This document shows positions 23,736-33,725 of a stretch of DNA of 64,000 bases, piece after piece. Within the stretch, counting starts at the first letter, position 1. The number at the start of each line of letters is the position of its first letter. The translations under genes and the position numbers were made by a program. Origin of the DNA: Falsiruegeria litorea R37 (GTDB lineage: Bacteria > Pseudomonadota > Alphaproteobacteria > Rhodobacterales > Rhodobacteraceae); NCBI RefSeq assembly GCF_900172225.1, contig NZ_FWFO01000007.1, positions 1 to 64,000 on the forward strand. Reading direction: 5' to 3'. The notes under the pieces were generated by a model. It ran no database searches and was not told the origin of the DNA. It saw nothing but the letters and a program-made list of their open reading frames with translations.

Positions 23736-26686
23736 CCTCGAACAATCGTCTGAAGGGTGGCCTGATCAATCGTGACGCCAGCCTGAATTTCACTTTCGAC
23801 GGCAAAAGCTATAGCGGCTTCGAAGGTGACACGCTCGCATCGGCGCTGTTGGCCAATGGCGTCCGGCTGATGGGCCGATCGTTCAAATACCACCGCCCCC
23901 GCGGGCCGTTGACCGCAGGCAGCGAAGAACCCAACGCGCTGGTCGAGCTGCGCTCGGGCGGACGTCAGGAGCCCAATACACGTGCCACTGTCGCCGAATT
24001 GTATGAGGGCCTGAGCGCAAATTCGCAGAACCGCTGGCCGTCGCTGGAACGCGATGTCATGGCGATCAACGATCGGTTCTCGAACTTCCTGACTGCAGGG
24101 TTCTATTACAAGACCTTCATGTGGCCGAAAGCGTTCTGGGAAAAACTCTACGAGCCGGTAATCCGTAAGGCCGCCGGGCTGGGCAGCCTGACCAAAGAGG
24201 ATGATCCCGACCTCTATGACAAAGGTTTTCTGCATTGCGATCTGCTGATCATCGGTGCGGGTCCTGCCGGGCTTGCCGCTGCGCTGACCGCTGGACGCGC
24301 GGGCGCTCAGGTCATTCTGGCCGATGAAGACTTTCGTCTGGGCGGGCGCCTGATTTCCGAAACCGGCGCGCTGGCTGATATCTCGGGTGCGGACTGGGTG
24401 GCGCAGGCGCAGGCCGAATTGGCAGGTCTGGACAACGTGCGCCTGATGCCGCGCACCACAGTGTTTGGCGCTTATGACCATGGTGTCTATGGCGCGATCG
24501 AACGCAACGCGGATCATCTGGCCGTTCCTGCCGAGGGCAAGCCGCGTCAGACCGTTTGGCGGATTTATTCCAAGCGTGCGCTGGTCGCGACCGGGGCGAT
24601 CGAACGTCCCATCGCCTTTGAAAACAACGACCGTCCGGGGATCATGCTGGCCGGTGCGGTGAGGGCCTATGCCAACCGCTGGGCAGCCACACCCGGACAA
24701 TCGGTCGTGGTCTTTGCCAACAATGACGATGCGCACCAGACGGCGCGTGACCTGATGGCTCAAGGGATCAAGGTGCCCGCCATTGTCGACACCCGCCCCG
24801 ATGCGCCGGACGTTGTAGGCACCGAGGTGCTGAAAGGCGCCAAGATCGTCAACACCTCGGGACGCCTTGGCCTGACCTCGGTTCAAGTGCAGCTTGCCGG
24901 GGGATACACCCGCGATCTGCGTTGCGAAGGGTTGGCCATGTCGGGTGGCTGGAATCCGAACCTGGGCCTGACCTGCCATCAGCGCGGTCGCCCGGTCTGG
25001 AACGCGGATATCCATGCCTTTGTACCGGGTGAAGGCCTGCCGGCCGGTCAGATCGTGACCGGGGCCGCCAAGGGTGAGATGACAACGGACGAAGCTCTGA
25101 AGGGCGGGGCTGAGGCGGCGGTCTCTGCGCTGAGTGATCTGGGACTTACAGCAACCCCCGCCGATCTTCCTGCGGCAGTCGACGCGCCGGTTTCGCTGTC
25201 ACCATTCTGGCACGTGCAGGGCGCGAAACGCGCCTGGCTGGATTATCAGAACGACGTCACCGTCAAGGACGTCAAGCTGGCACATCAGGAGAACTTTACC
25301 TCGATCGAGCACCTGAAACGCTACACCACACTGGGCATGGCCACCGATCAGGGTAAAACCTCGAACATGGGCGCGCTGGCGGTGATGGCCGAACTGACCG
25401 GTAAATCGATCCCCGAGACCGGCAATACCATCTTCCGTCCGCCTTACACGCCCGTTGCGATGGGTGCGCTGGCGGGCCGGGCCGTGGGCAAGGAGTTCCA
25501 CCCGACCCGCCTGACCCCCAGCCATAAATGGGCCGAAGAGCAGGGCGCAGTGTTTGTCGAAGTCGGCAATTGGCTGCGGGCTCAATGGTTCCCTCGCAAA
25601 GGCGAGTCTCATTGGCGCCAGTCGGTGGACCGTGAGGTGCTGCAGACCCGTAACTCGGTCGGTGTCTGCGATGTGACGACGCTGGGCAAGATCGATGTGC
25701 AGGGTGCGGATGCCGCCGCGTTCCTCAACAAGATCTATGCGAACGGTTTTGCCAAGCTGCCCGTTGGCAAGGTGCGTTACGGCCTGATGCTGCGCGAAGA
25801 TGGCGTGGCCTATGACGACGGCACCGCCGCACGTCTGGCCGAGGACCATTTTGTCGTGACAACCACCACTGCCAACGCGGTTCTGGTTTATCGTAACATG
25901 GAATTCGTGCGCCAGTGCCTGTGCCCGGATATGGACGTGCAACTGATCTCGACCACCGAGGCCTGGGCACAATATGCCGTGGCCGGTCCGAACAGCCGCA
26001 AGCTGCTGCAAAAGATCGTTGACCCTGAATTCGACATCTCGAACGAGGCGTTCCCCTTCATGGGGTGTGGCGAGATCACCGTCTGTGGCGGGTGCCGGGC
26101 GCGTCTGTTCCGCATCTCGTTCTCAGGCGAGCTGGCCTATGAGATCGCTGTGCCCACGCGTTACGGTGATGGCCTGATGCGTGCGTTGATGGACGCGGGC
26201 GAAGAGTTCGATGTGGTCCCCTACGGCACCGAGGCGCTTGGCGTCATGCGGATCGAAAAGGGCCACGCGGCAGGCAACGAGCTGAACGGGACGACAACGG
26301 CGCTGAACCTCGGTCTTGGCCGGATGGTCAGCACCAAGAAGGACTGTATCGGCAACGTACTCAGCCGTCGCGAAGGTATGAACACCCCGGATGCGCTGGC
26401 TCTGGTCGGGTTGAAACCGTTGGATGCCAATGACAGCGTGCCTGCGGGCGGACATCTGATGAACAAAGACGGGCCGGTCGATGCGGCCCATGACCAGGGC
26501 TATGTCACCTCGGCGGCCTATTCACCGATCCTGCAAAGTTCGATTGGGCTGGGTTTTGTCAAAGGCGGTTTCGACCGCAAGGGCGAGCAATTGCGACTGG
26601 TCAACCCTTTGGAGGGTCAGGAAATTTTGGTCGAAATCGTCAGCGCCCATTTCGTGGACCCAGAAGGGGAGAAGCTCCGTGCATAA
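23732..26686 (+). CDS. soxA: sarcosine oxidase alpha subunit
   Basis: The 984-residue protein has the known order of domains: an N-terminal ferredoxin-like part (FTFDGKSYSGFEGDTLASAL, GRSFKYHRPRG), a Rossmann NAD-binding domain (CDLLIIGAGPAGLAAALTAG near residue 168) and a C-terminal GcvT-like aminomethyltransferase domain from about residue 590 (LRAQWFPRKGESHWRQSVDR, MRIEKGHAAGNELNGTTTAL). It binds NAD and tetrahydrofolate and channels the iminium product to make methylene-tetrahydrofolate. It overlaps soxD by 4 and soxG by 8 bases. Confidence 0.95.
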   Translation: MTSNNRLKGGLINRDASLNFTFDGKSYSGFEGDTLASALLANGVRLMGRSFKYHRPRGPLTAGSEEPNALVELRSGGRQEPNTRATVAELYEGLSANSQNRWPSLERDVMAINDRFSNFLTAGFYYKTFMWPKAFWEKLYEPVIRKAAGLGSLTKEDDPDLYDKGFLHCDLLIIGAGPAGLAAALTAGRAGAQVILADEDFRLGGRLISETGALADISGADWVAQAQAELAGLDNVRLMPRTTVFGAYDHGVYGAIERNADHLAVPAEGKPRQTVWRIYSKRALVATGAIERPIAFENNDRPGIMLAGAVRAYANRWAATPGQSVVVFANNDDAHQTARDLMAQGIKVPAIVDTRPDAPDVVGTEVLKGAKIVNTSGRLGLTSVQVQLAGGYTRDLRCEGLAMSGGWNPNLGLTCHQRGRPVWNADIHAFVPGEGLPAGQIVTGAAKGEMTTDEALKGGAEAAVSALSDLGLTATPADLPAAVDAPVSLSPFWHVQGAKRAWLDYQNDVTVKDVKLAHQENFTSIEHLKRYTTLGMATDQGKTSNMGALAVMAELTGKSIPETGNTIFRPPYTPVAMGALAGRAVGKEFHPTRLTPSHKWAEEQGAVFVEVGNWLRAQWFPRKGESHWRQSVDREVLQTRNSVGVCDVTTLGKIDVQGADAAAFLNKIYANGFAKLPVGKVRYGLMLREDGVAYDDGTAARLAEDHFVVTTTTANAVLVYRNMEFVRQCLCPDMDVQLISTTEAWAQYAVAGPNSRKLLQKIVDPEFDISNEAFPFMGCGEITVCGGCRARLFRISFSGELAYEIAVPTRYGDGLMRALMDAGEEFDVVPYGTEALGVMRIEKGHAAGNELNGTTTALNLGLGRMVSTKKDCIGNVLSRREGMNTPDALALVGLKPLDANDSVPAGGHLMNKDGPVDAAHDQGYVTSAAYSPILQSSIGLGFVKGGFDRKGEQLRLVNPLEGQEILVEIVSAHFVDPEGEKLRA

Positions 26687-27242
26687 TTTGAAACCCATCA
26701 CACCACTAGGTGGTGACACACCGCGTCAGGACGTCATCGGCACCATCACAATCACCGAAGTTGTGGATCAGGCGATGGCCTCGGTCGCGGCACGGTGCGA
26801 TCAGGCTGGCGCCGTGCAAAAAGCACTGGCCGACACGACAGGTTTGACATTGCCCGAAGTGGGTCAATCCACCGAAGCGACACCCTTTGCTGCGTTTTGG
26901 ATGGGACCCGATCAGTGGATGGTCACCGCGCCACATCACAGCCATGAGCTGCTGGCGCCCGAACTGAAGCAAGTCGTTGGTGATGCTGCTTCGGTCGTCG
27001 AGCAGACGGACGGTTGGTGTCGGTTCGACGTTCAGGGTGCGGGCCTGCATGATCTGTTTGAACGGCTCAGCAATGCCCCGGTCCGCACGATGGAACCGGG
27101 CGAGACGATCCGCACCACGGCTGAACATCTGGGCGTCTTTCTATGGAAGCTGGCCAAGGATCGCATGGCGGTAATCGGTCCCCGGTCCTCGGCCGGATCC
27201 CTGCATCACGGTCTGATGGCGATTGCAAAGTCCATCGCCTGA
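26679..27242 (+). CDS. soxG: sarcosine oxidase gamma subunit
   Basis: GTG at 26679, preceded by AGAAGGGGAGAAG and overlapping the soxA stop, gives 187 residues. The segments WMGPDQWMVTAP, VVEQTDGWCRFDVQGAGLHD and HLGVFLWKLAKDRMAVIGPRS are typical of SoxG, a degenerate GcvT-like subunit that completes the heterotetramer. It ends 3 bases before the convergent regulator gene. Confidence 0.92.
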   Translation: MHNLKPITPLGGDTPRQDVIGTITITEVVDQAMASVAARCDQAGAVQKALADTTGLTLPEVGQSTEATPFAAFWMGPDQWMVTAPHHSHELLAPELKQVVGDAASVVEQTDGWCRFDVQGAGLHDLFERLSNAPVRTMEPGETIRTTAEHLGVFLWKLAKDRMAVIGPRSSAGSLHHGLMAIAKSIA

Positions 27243-27245
27243 GCA

Positions 27246-28256
27246 TCAACCCGAGGGCAGCACATCGTCGCTGCCAACTCGCATCGAATTTTTGGCACGC
27301 CGGTCGCTGATCGGTGTGACGCCAAATGTTTCGCGGTAATGGCGCATGAAGGCACCCGGGGTCGCATAACCGACCATGTAAGCGACCTCGGTAATCGCAT
27401 CGTTGGTGTACAGCACCAGCTGTCGCGCCTGGTTCATCCGCATTTTGCGGTAATAACTGAGAGGGCTTTGACCGGTCGCTTTCTTGAAGCCGCGCTCCAG
27501 CGAGCGGGCGGACAGGCCAACCGCCTCGGCCACTTCGCTGATCTGGACCGGGCTTTCTATATGTTCGGCAAAAAGCTGAATGGCGCGGGCCACCTGTTTT
27601 GGCAGCAAATCCTGGCTTTTGGCGGTCGCGATCGCCGGAACCTTTTGTGACATTGCCGCGCTGCGGATGAACGGATGCTGAAACCAGCACGCCACCTCTG
27701 CCATGATGTCACCGCCTAAACGGTGCTCGATCAGCGTCAGCATGTGATCGAACACTGCTGAAGCCCCGGAAATGGTTGTATAGGCGCCATCACTGCAGAC
27801 CACGGTTCCCTGGATCGGGATGTCCGGGAATTCAGCCCGAAAAGCGGCCTCATAACACCAGTGAACAGAGAGGGGGCGCTCTTCGGTCAAACGGGTTCTG
27901 GCCAGAGGGAACACGCCGCCGCTGATGGCACCCAACTGAGTTTTGCTGCGCAGCAAACGTTGCAGGGCCGCATTAGCCTTGGACGGATTTTCAAACACAC
28001 TGTTCGGACTGGCAGCAAACAGAAGGTGATCCAGCGATTTTGCGTCGGCCAACATGCAGTCCGGCGAAAAAGTGACCCCGGCAGAGGATTGCACTGGGCT
28101 GTCTTTTTCCGCAACAACAGTCCAGTGAAACGCGTCTTGACCGGATATCTCATTTGCGGCGCGCAAGGGTTCAATGCACGACGTCAGGCAGGCCATTGGA
28201 AATCCTGGGAAAATCAGGATGCCAAGCCGCGTTGGAATTGTCTTTTGGGTCATCAT
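27246..28256 (-). CDS. GlxA/GbdR-type AraC-family transcriptional regulator
   Basis: The 336-residue protein joins an N-terminal DJ-1/PfpI-like domain (LGILIFPGFPMACLTSCIEP, FPLARTRLTEERPLSVHWCY) to a C-terminal AraC double helix-turn-helix (VQISEVAEAVGLSARSLERG; ITEVAYMVGYATPGAFMRHY). This architecture is shared by GbdR, CdhR and SouR, activators of glycine betaine, carnitine and sarcosine catabolism in pseudomonads. The location at the end of the sox genes fits a role as activator of this N-methyl compound pathway. It is convergent with soxG. Confidence 0.9.
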   Translation of the reverse strand: MMTQKTIPTRLGILIFPGFPMACLTSCIEPLRAANEISGQDAFHWTVVAEKDSPVQSSAGVTFSPDCMLADAKSLDHLLFAASPNSVFENPSKANAALQRLLRSKTQLGAISGGVFPLARTRLTEERPLSVHWCYEAAFRAEFPDIPIQGTVVCSDGAYTTISGASAVFDHMLTLIEHRLGGDIMAEVACWFQHPFIRSAAMSQKVPAIATAKSQDLLPKQVARAIQLFAEHIESPVQISEVAEAVGLSARSLERGFKKATGQSPLSYYRKMRMNQARQLVLYTNDAITEVAYMVGYATPGAFMRHYRETFGVTPISDRRAKNSMRVGSDDVLPSG

Positions 28257-28501
28257 AGCTTTGTCATTTTGGGTCGCCGTGACAGACAGCTCAAGAAATG
28301 TGGTTTCAGCTAGTCACGCTAACTGAAGAGCACAGAAGGTTTAAGTGTCTCTCTGTCACTAAGCGATCCTGCGCACAGTTACAGGACGCATCAAAGCCGC
28401 TGTCATACAGCCGATTTGGCCGGGCCGCAGGTCATCGCCAATGGCCCAGTGCCGAAAGTCACCAGGTCGCCGACCAGCGCCCGGCCAGAACCCGACTTGA
28501 A

Positions 28502-28909
28502 TTACCGAACCACGTGAACCGAACAACCGGCATGCCGGACAACGCGAGCGGCCGTCGACCCCAGCAGGTAATCCTGCAGGCCGGGGCGATGGCTTGCGAG
28601 CACGATGCAGTCGGTCTTTTGCGCTGTCGCATAATCCAAAATGCCGCGGCCCGCGTGACCTTCGACGATGTCGATCTTGGTTTCAGGCATATCCCCGATC
28701 AATGGCTTCAGCTTGTCGGTGATGGCCGCTTTGGCGATATCAAAGTGATTTTCGGGCAGCAGGTCGCTGGTGTATTGGGGCATGTGTTCGACCACATGCA
28801 ACAGCGTCACGGTCCCGTTCGGCTGCCTGAGGGCCTGCGCTACGGTGATCGACTGTGCCACATCACGATCGGCATCAAAGGATACGGGGACAAGGATATT
28901 CTGGTACAT
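28502..28909 (-). CDS. universal stress protein (UspA family)
   Basis: The 135-residue single-domain protein begins MYQNILVPVSFDADRD and ends with the ATP-binding motif LGSTAARVVRHAGCSVHVVR (G-x2-x-x8-G-S type), as in nucleotide-binding universal stress proteins. It follows the malonyl-CoA synthetase gene in the same direction but is separated by a terminator-like hairpin, so it is likely expressed on its own. The physiological role is not specified by sequence. Confidence 0.9.
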   Translation of the reverse strand: MYQNILVPVSFDADRDVAQSITVAQALRQPNGTVTLLHVVEHMPQYTSDLLPENHFDIAKAAITDKLKPLIGDMPETKIDIVEGHAGRGILDYATAQKTDCIVLASHRPGLQDYLLGSTAARVVRHAGCSVHVVR

Positions 28910-28931
28910 CAGGGTAGCTCCGGAAAAGGCA

Positions 28932-28968
28932 ACGGCCAGAGGACACGCGCTGCGCGCGCTCTGGCCGT
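28932..28968 (-). terminator. terminator downstream of the malonate operon
   Basis: ACGGCCAGAG and CTCTGGCCGT are perfect 10-base arms with a GC-rich inner part. Read on the minus strand the stem is followed by TGCCTTTTCC, giving a short T-run. It lies between the malonyl-CoA synthetase stop and the uspA start and should end the leftward malonate transcript. Confidence 0.55.
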
Positions 28969-29026
28969 CGGAAGTTGACCTGCAGCAATATCGAGGAGAG
29001 CGGCTGCATGGTCAGGGAGGATCATG

Positions 29027-30541
29027 TTAAGCGGCGACGAACATGTTCTTGTATTGATCGCGCAGGATGTTCTTTTGAACTTTGCCCATCGTGTTGCGGG
29101 GCAGTTCATCCATCAGGATCAGCTTGCGCGGATGCTTGAAGCGCGCAAGGCTTTCGCGCACTGCGCCCATCATGGCATCCAGATCAGGGGACTGACCGGG
29201 TTCGGCGACGATGATGCCAACAACCGTCTCGCCAAAATCAGGATGCGGAACGCCAACGACGGCGCTTTCGGTCACGCCTGGCTGATCGTCCAGAACCAGT
29301 TCGATCTCTTTGGGATAGATGTTGTACCCGCCCGATATGATCAGATCCTTGTTGCGCCCGACGATATGGACATATCCATCCTCGTCGATGCGGCCCAGAT
29401 CACCGGTGATGAAGAACCCGTTCTCGCGCAGTTCCGCAGCAGTTTTTTCCGGCATCTGCCAATAGCCCTTGAACACGTTGGGCCCGCGCACCTCGATTTC
29501 GCCGATTTCACCTTGGGGCAGGGCGTTACCGTCGGAATCGCAGATTTTCAGCTCGACCCCCGGCAGCGGAAAACCCACCGTGCCTGCGCGGCGGTCGCCG
29601 TCATAGGGGTTTGAGGTGTTCATGTTGGTTTCGGTCATGCCATAGCGTTCCAGAATGCGGTGGCCGGTACGCTCTTCGAACTGCACATGTGTTTCCGCCA
29701 ACAAGGGCGCTGAGCCTGAGATGAACAGGCGCATATGTGCGGCCAGTTCCTTGGTAAAGCGGTCATCGTCCAGCAGGCGCGTATAGAATGTTGGCACACC
29801 CATCATTGTGGTGGCATTTGGCATCCGGCTGATGATTTCATCCAGATCGAATTTGGGCATGAATACCATGCTGCTGCCGGCAGCCAGAGTAACGTTGGTG
29901 GCTACGAACAGACCATGCGTGTGGAAGATCGGCAGCGCGTGCAGCAGCACGTCGTCGGATGTGAACCGCCATTCCTTGACCAATGCCTGCGCATTCGACA
30001 ACAGGTTGTTCTGGGTTAGCATCGCGCCTTTCGATCGGCCCGTAGTGCCAGAGGTATAGAGGAACGCGGCCAGATCATCACCATCGCGATCGACGGTTTC
30101 AAAGCTGGCAGGCATGGTCGCAGCTTGATCCATCAATGTGCCGCTGCCATCAGCGTTCAGGGTTTCCACCTTAGCGTCCAGCTGTGCGCCAACCGGGGTG
30201 AGCTTTTCTTCGCTCTTGCTGTCACAAACGATCAGGGACGCACCGCTGTTTTCGATGAAATAGGTCAGCTCATCCACCGTATAGGCGGTGTTGAGTGGTA
30301 GGAACACCAGACCAGCCTGTGCACATGCAGCATACAGCGCCAGCGCCTCGGGCGATTTCTCGATCTGCGCGGCGACACGATCACCGGTTTTCAAGCCCAG
30401 TTGGGTGGCCACATGCGCAATCTGCGAGGCGGTGCTCAGGAAATCCTGATGGGTGACGGTTTTGCCGTCCAGCAGGTGCAAAAAAGGTGTATCTTTACCG
30501 GCATGAGCGCCGAACAAGCCATCATAGAGAGGGTTAGCCAT
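29027..30541 (-). CDS. matB: malonyl-CoA synthetase (malonate--CoA ligase)
   Basis: The 504-residue adenylate-forming enzyme has the AMP-binding motif FLYTSGTTGRSKGAMLTQNN, the motif RYGMTETNMNTSNPYDGDRR and the C-terminal lid GRNKDLIISGGYNIYPKEIE with the catalytic lysine in GKVQKNILR. The segment ILERYGMTETNMNTSNP is characteristic of MatB among acyl-CoA ligases. It makes malonyl-CoA from imported malonate and lies directly after the malonyl-CoA decarboxylase gene, which strongly supports the call. Confidence 0.93.
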   Translation of the reverse strand: MANPLYDGLFGAHAGKDTPFLHLLDGKTVTHQDFLSTASQIAHVATQLGLKTGDRVAAQIEKSPEALALYAACAQAGLVFLPLNTAYTVDELTYFIENSGASLIVCDSKSEEKLTPVGAQLDAKVETLNADGSGTLMDQAATMPASFETVDRDGDDLAAFLYTSGTTGRSKGAMLTQNNLLSNAQALVKEWRFTSDDVLLHALPIFHTHGLFVATNVTLAAGSSMVFMPKFDLDEIISRMPNATTMMGVPTFYTRLLDDDRFTKELAAHMRLFISGSAPLLAETHVQFEERTGHRILERYGMTETNMNTSNPYDGDRRAGTVGFPLPGVELKICDSDGNALPQGEIGEIEVRGPNVFKGYWQMPEKTAAELRENGFFITGDLGRIDEDGYVHIVGRNKDLIISGGYNIYPKEIELVLDDQPGVTESAVVGVPHPDFGETVVGIIVAEPGQSPDLDAMMGAVRESLARFKHPRKLILMDELPRNTMGKVQKNILRDQYKNMFVAA

Positions 30542-30546
30542 GAGGG

Positions 30547-31806
30547 TTACCTTTCTTGTGTTGTGGAGAGCGAAGCGGACGCGGCGAGGGATTTGACGTC
30601 GGCCGAGGCGATCACGTCGCGGGTGTTGGCGAATTGCTCGTGATTTTGTGACACGCGGGACAGGTCATATAGATAATTGACCATTGTGCCGCCGGACTGG
30701 GCGCGCCCCTTGTCCGACGTGTCGGCATCCGCATGAACCGCATGAACCAGTGCGCCGTTACCCAGATGGAACCGCGCCACCGGGTCAAAAGGCATGTTGC
30801 TCCGGCCCTTGGCGTTAAGCAGGTAATGGGCCGCCAGCGCCTTCATCTGATCGGGCTGTTCGATGTCCCACTCATGGTCTTCCTGAGACAGCCATTTGAT
30901 CAGGCCCGGAATGGGTGACAGAGTGACAAAAGTTTTTAGCCCCGACAGCTCGGCAGCAAGATCCGATGCCACCTGCTTGATCAGCGAGTTACCGAACGAA
31001 ATGCTGGCCAGCCCGGCCTGACAGTTGGAAATGGAATAGAACACTGCCGTGTCGGCCTGATCCTCGGGCATTGGATTACGGTCTTCGGCAAGCAGCGCCT
31101 GAACCGATCCGGGAATGCCGCTGTTCAAGGCTACTTCGACAAAAATAAGCGGCTCATCCGGCATCGAGGGGTGAAAAAAAGCAAAACAGCGCCGGTCGGT
31201 GGGTTCCAGCCTGCGGCGCAGGTCGTCCCAGCTGTCGATGGCATGTACAGCCTCATAGGCGATGATCTTTTCCAGGATATGCGCCGGGCTTTCCCAGTTG
31301 ATCGGACGCAGCACCAGAAAGCCCCGGTTGAACCAGCTGGCAAACAAGTGGCGGAAATCCAGATCCAGCGCCTGCAATTCAGCCTCTTTTCCACCAAGCC
31401 GCAGCAAATCAGCGCGCATCTGCACCAGCGCGCCGGTGGCCCCCGGCACCCGGTTCAGGCGCCGGATCATCTCCTGCCGGGCGGGCTCGGCCGCAGCAGC
31501 AAAGCTGCGGTAGGTCGCTTTCGAGGGATCACGCTCGTATTCATCCAGCGATGACCGGACCGCTTCGGGGTCGATATTCATGGCAGTGGCGAGATAGCGG
31601 AAGAACTCCAGCTTTTCGTCGTCGCCCAGTGTATCGAACCGGGTCAGGATCTCTTCGGCCAATGCCAGCCCCGAGGTTTCCCCGGCGGTTCCAACCAGCG
31701 CATCGGCCAGTTCGGTCAGCGGGCGGCCATCCAAAGCCGCCCCCGCCGCGTGGCGGCGATAACGCCGCTCGAACACGGTTGAAAGAAGATCTGCCAGCAG
31801 GGTCAT
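30547..31806 (-). CDS. malonyl-CoA decarboxylase
   Basis: The 419-residue protein is of the MCD family: a helical N-terminal domain and a GNAT-like catalytic domain with the family segments RRCFAFFHPSMPDEPLIFVE, VFYSISNCQAGLASISFGNS and LSPIPGLIKWL. The conserved His and Ser of the catalytic site lie in FFHPSMP and VALNSGIPG-type segments. It converts malonyl-CoA to acetyl-CoA, completing malonate use with the neighbouring ligase. It overlaps the TRAP M gene by ATGA. Confidence 0.94.
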   Translation of the reverse strand: MTLLADLLSTVFERRYRRHAAGAALDGRPLTELADALVGTAGETSGLALAEEILTRFDTLGDDEKLEFFRYLATAMNIDPEAVRSSLDEYERDPSKATYRSFAAAAEPARQEMIRRLNRVPGATGALVQMRADLLRLGGKEAELQALDLDFRHLFASWFNRGFLVLRPINWESPAHILEKIIAYEAVHAIDSWDDLRRRLEPTDRRCFAFFHPSMPDEPLIFVEVALNSGIPGSVQALLAEDRNPMPEDQADTAVFYSISNCQAGLASISFGNSLIKQVASDLAAELSGLKTFVTLSPIPGLIKWLSQEDHEWDIEQPDQMKALAAHYLLNAKGRSNMPFDPVARFHLGNGALVHAVHADADTSDKGRAQSGGTMVNYLYDLSRVSQNHEQFANTRDVIASADVKSLAASASLSTTQER

Positions 31807-33119
31807 ACCGCTGCTCCCATCACCAGATCAGGCAACCAGGTGGCCAGACCGGGGAACAGACACAGCAGGACAATCGCGATCACCATGCAGGCCACGAAGG
31901 GCAGCGAACCGGTCAGGATGGTCTTCAGCGAGATATCGGGCGCGATGCCGTTGATCACGTAAAGGTTCAGACCAACCGGCGGCGAGATCAGGCCAATCTC
32001 CATGTTGATGGTCAGCACAACCGCAAACCAGATCGGATCAAAGCCAGCGGTGGTGATGATCGGCAGCAGGATCGGCGCCGCCATCAAGATCACCGCAACG
32101 GGCGGCAGGAAGAACCCGGCGATCAGCAGGAACACGTTGACCGCACCCATCAGCACCCAGCGGTTCACGTCCAGCGTACCGATCCATTCGGCGATCGACT
32201 GGGTGATGAACAGCGAGCTGAGCATGTACGAGAACACACCGGCGGCAGCGATGATGAACAGGATCATCACGCTTTCCTTGGTACTATCGCGCAGCACGAC
32301 CCAGATGTCCTTGGGGTTCCACAGCTTGTAGATGATCATCGCGATCAGCAGGCACAGCAGGGCACCCACGGCGGCCGTTTCCGACGGTGTGGCGATACCG
32401 CCATACATGGCATAGAGAACACCCAGAATGATGCCGAGGAAGGGCAGCACGCGCGGCAGGATCTCGAACCGTTCGGCCCAGGTGTAGCTGCCAGACCCCA
32501 GACGGGTCGCGTCACCGGATTTCCATGTGGAATACAGTGACCAGGCCATGAACAGACCCACCAGCATCAGGCCCGGGATCACACCGGCCAGGAACAGGCG
32601 GCCAATCGAGGTCTCGGTGGCGATACCGTAGACGATCATGGTAACCGAAGGCGGGATCAGGATGCCCAGCGTACCGCCTGCGGCGATCGAACCGGCCGCA
32701 ACACCGTCGGGATAGCCGCGCTTGCGCATCTCGGGGATGCCCATCTTGCCGATGGCGGCACAGGTTGCGGGCGACGAACCGGACATGGCGGCGAACAGCG
32801 CACAGGCACCCAGGTTCGAGACGACCAGACCGCCGGGAATGCGGGTCAGCCAGCGTTCAAGCGCTTCGTACAGGTCGGCCCCGGCCCGCGTTGAGGCAAT
32901 AGACGAACCCATGATGATGAACATCGGGATCGAGAGCAGAGCAAAGTTATCGAGTTTTCCGAACAGAATCTCGGGCATCAGTTCCAGCGAACGGGCACCG
33001 TCGAAAACAATCAGGAAACCGGCAGAGACGATCAGCAGACCGATGGCCACGGATACGCCGGAGAAGAGAACAAGAATGGTGGCGATGGCGACAATGGCGC
33101 CGAGCAGAAGGGGATCCAT
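31803..33119 (-). CDS. TRAP transporter large membrane subunit, probable malonate uptake
   Basis: The 438-residue polytopic protein has DctM hallmarks: FALLSIPMFIIMGSSIAST, SGSSPATCAAIGKMGIPEMR, GTLGILIPPSVTMIVYGIAT, GIATPSETAAVGALLCLL and NMEIGLISPPVGLNLYVING. It lies between the DctQ gene and malonyl-CoA decarboxylase. Malonate TRAP systems (MatPQM) next to matAB are known in rhizobia, so malonate is the likely substrate. Confidence 0.93.
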   Translation of the reverse strand: MDPLLLGAIVAIATILVLFSGVSVAIGLLIVSAGFLIVFDGARSLELMPEILFGKLDNFALLSIPMFIIMGSSIASTRAGADLYEALERWLTRIPGGLVVSNLGACALFAAMSGSSPATCAAIGKMGIPEMRKRGYPDGVAAGSIAAGGTLGILIPPSVTMIVYGIATETSIGRLFLAGVIPGLMLVGLFMAWSLYSTWKSGDATRLGSGSYTWAERFEILPRVLPFLGIILGVLYAMYGGIATPSETAAVGALLCLLIAMIIYKLWNPKDIWVVLRDSTKESVMILFIIAAAGVFSYMLSSLFITQSIAEWIGTLDVNRWVLMGAVNVFLLIAGFFLPPVAVILMAAPILLPIITTAGFDPIWFAVVLTINMEIGLISPPVGLNLYVINGIAPDISLKTILTGSLPFVACMVIAIVLLCLFPGLATWLPDLVMGAAV

Positions 33120-33124
33120 CGGCT

Positions 33125-33667
33125 TTACTCCAGCCCAAAGGGTTTATCGATGCCTAGCAGGACGGCGATGAGATCGGCGATCAGTTGCAGCAGCAACAGG
33201 CCAAAACCAACCGGGAGGGCGAGGTAGGGAATCCACAGGCGAACACCCCAGACGGTGTCGGATTTCCAGCCGCGCTCCCACGCGAAATGCCAGTACTCAT
33301 AGCCGTAAAACAGCATCACAGAGACGATGGCGATGGACAGAACCGAGGTCAGGATCGCCATGAAGAACCGGGGGCGCGGTGCCAGCGAGATCGGGATCAG
33401 GTCCACATTCACATGCCCGCGCAGACGCTGAACATAAGGCAACCCAACGAGGGTGGCCGCAATGACCAGATAGATGACCGCTTCGGTTTGCCAGATGGTC
33501 GAACCGTTTAGCACGAAACGGACGATGATCATCTGACACGTGATACCGACGGCAGCGACAATCATGCTTGCGGAACACCAGCCCGCCAGGGTTGAAAGCG
33601 CAGCGACAAGGCGAAGAAAGGGATTGTTCCCTGTGTGGGAAGCAACGGCGGAGCTATGGCCAGCCAT
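33125..33667 (-). CDS. TRAP transporter small membrane subunit, probable malonate uptake
   Basis: The 180-residue protein has four predicted membrane segments and the DctQ-like segment IVRFVLNGSTIWQTEAVIYL. It begins with a polar 20-residue tail. It is separated from the binding-protein gene by 92 bases containing a hairpin, and from the large subunit by 5 bases. Confidence 0.9.
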   Translation of the reverse strand: MAGHSSAVASHTGNNPFLRLVAALSTLAGWCSASMIVAAVGITCQMIIVRFVLNGSTIWQTEAVIYLVIAATLVGLPYVQRLRGHVNVDLIPISLAPRPRFFMAILTSVLSIAIVSVMLFYGYEYWHFAWERGWKSDTVWGVRLWIPYLALPVGFGLLLLQLIADLIAVLLGIDKPFGLE

Positions 33668-33725
33668 TTGCGCCTCCTTTGATTGAGATGCAGGTTAGTC
33701 TGAAATTCAGAAGGGACGTCAGGTG

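Noticed and set aside
23561-25015. 484-codon open frame opposite soxD/soxA
   Set aside because: It is the antisense shadow of strongly conserved sox genes, caused by high-GC codon use.
28417-28487. TGGCCGGGC and GCCCGGCCA as a terminator of uspA
   Set aside because: The arms are perfect but the loop exceeds 50 bases and no T-run follows.
31551-32540. 329-codon plus-strand frame over the malonyl-CoA decarboxylase and TRAP M genes
   Set aside because: Very rich in Arg, Gln, His and Asp, typical of a shadow frame, and it covers two well-supported genes.
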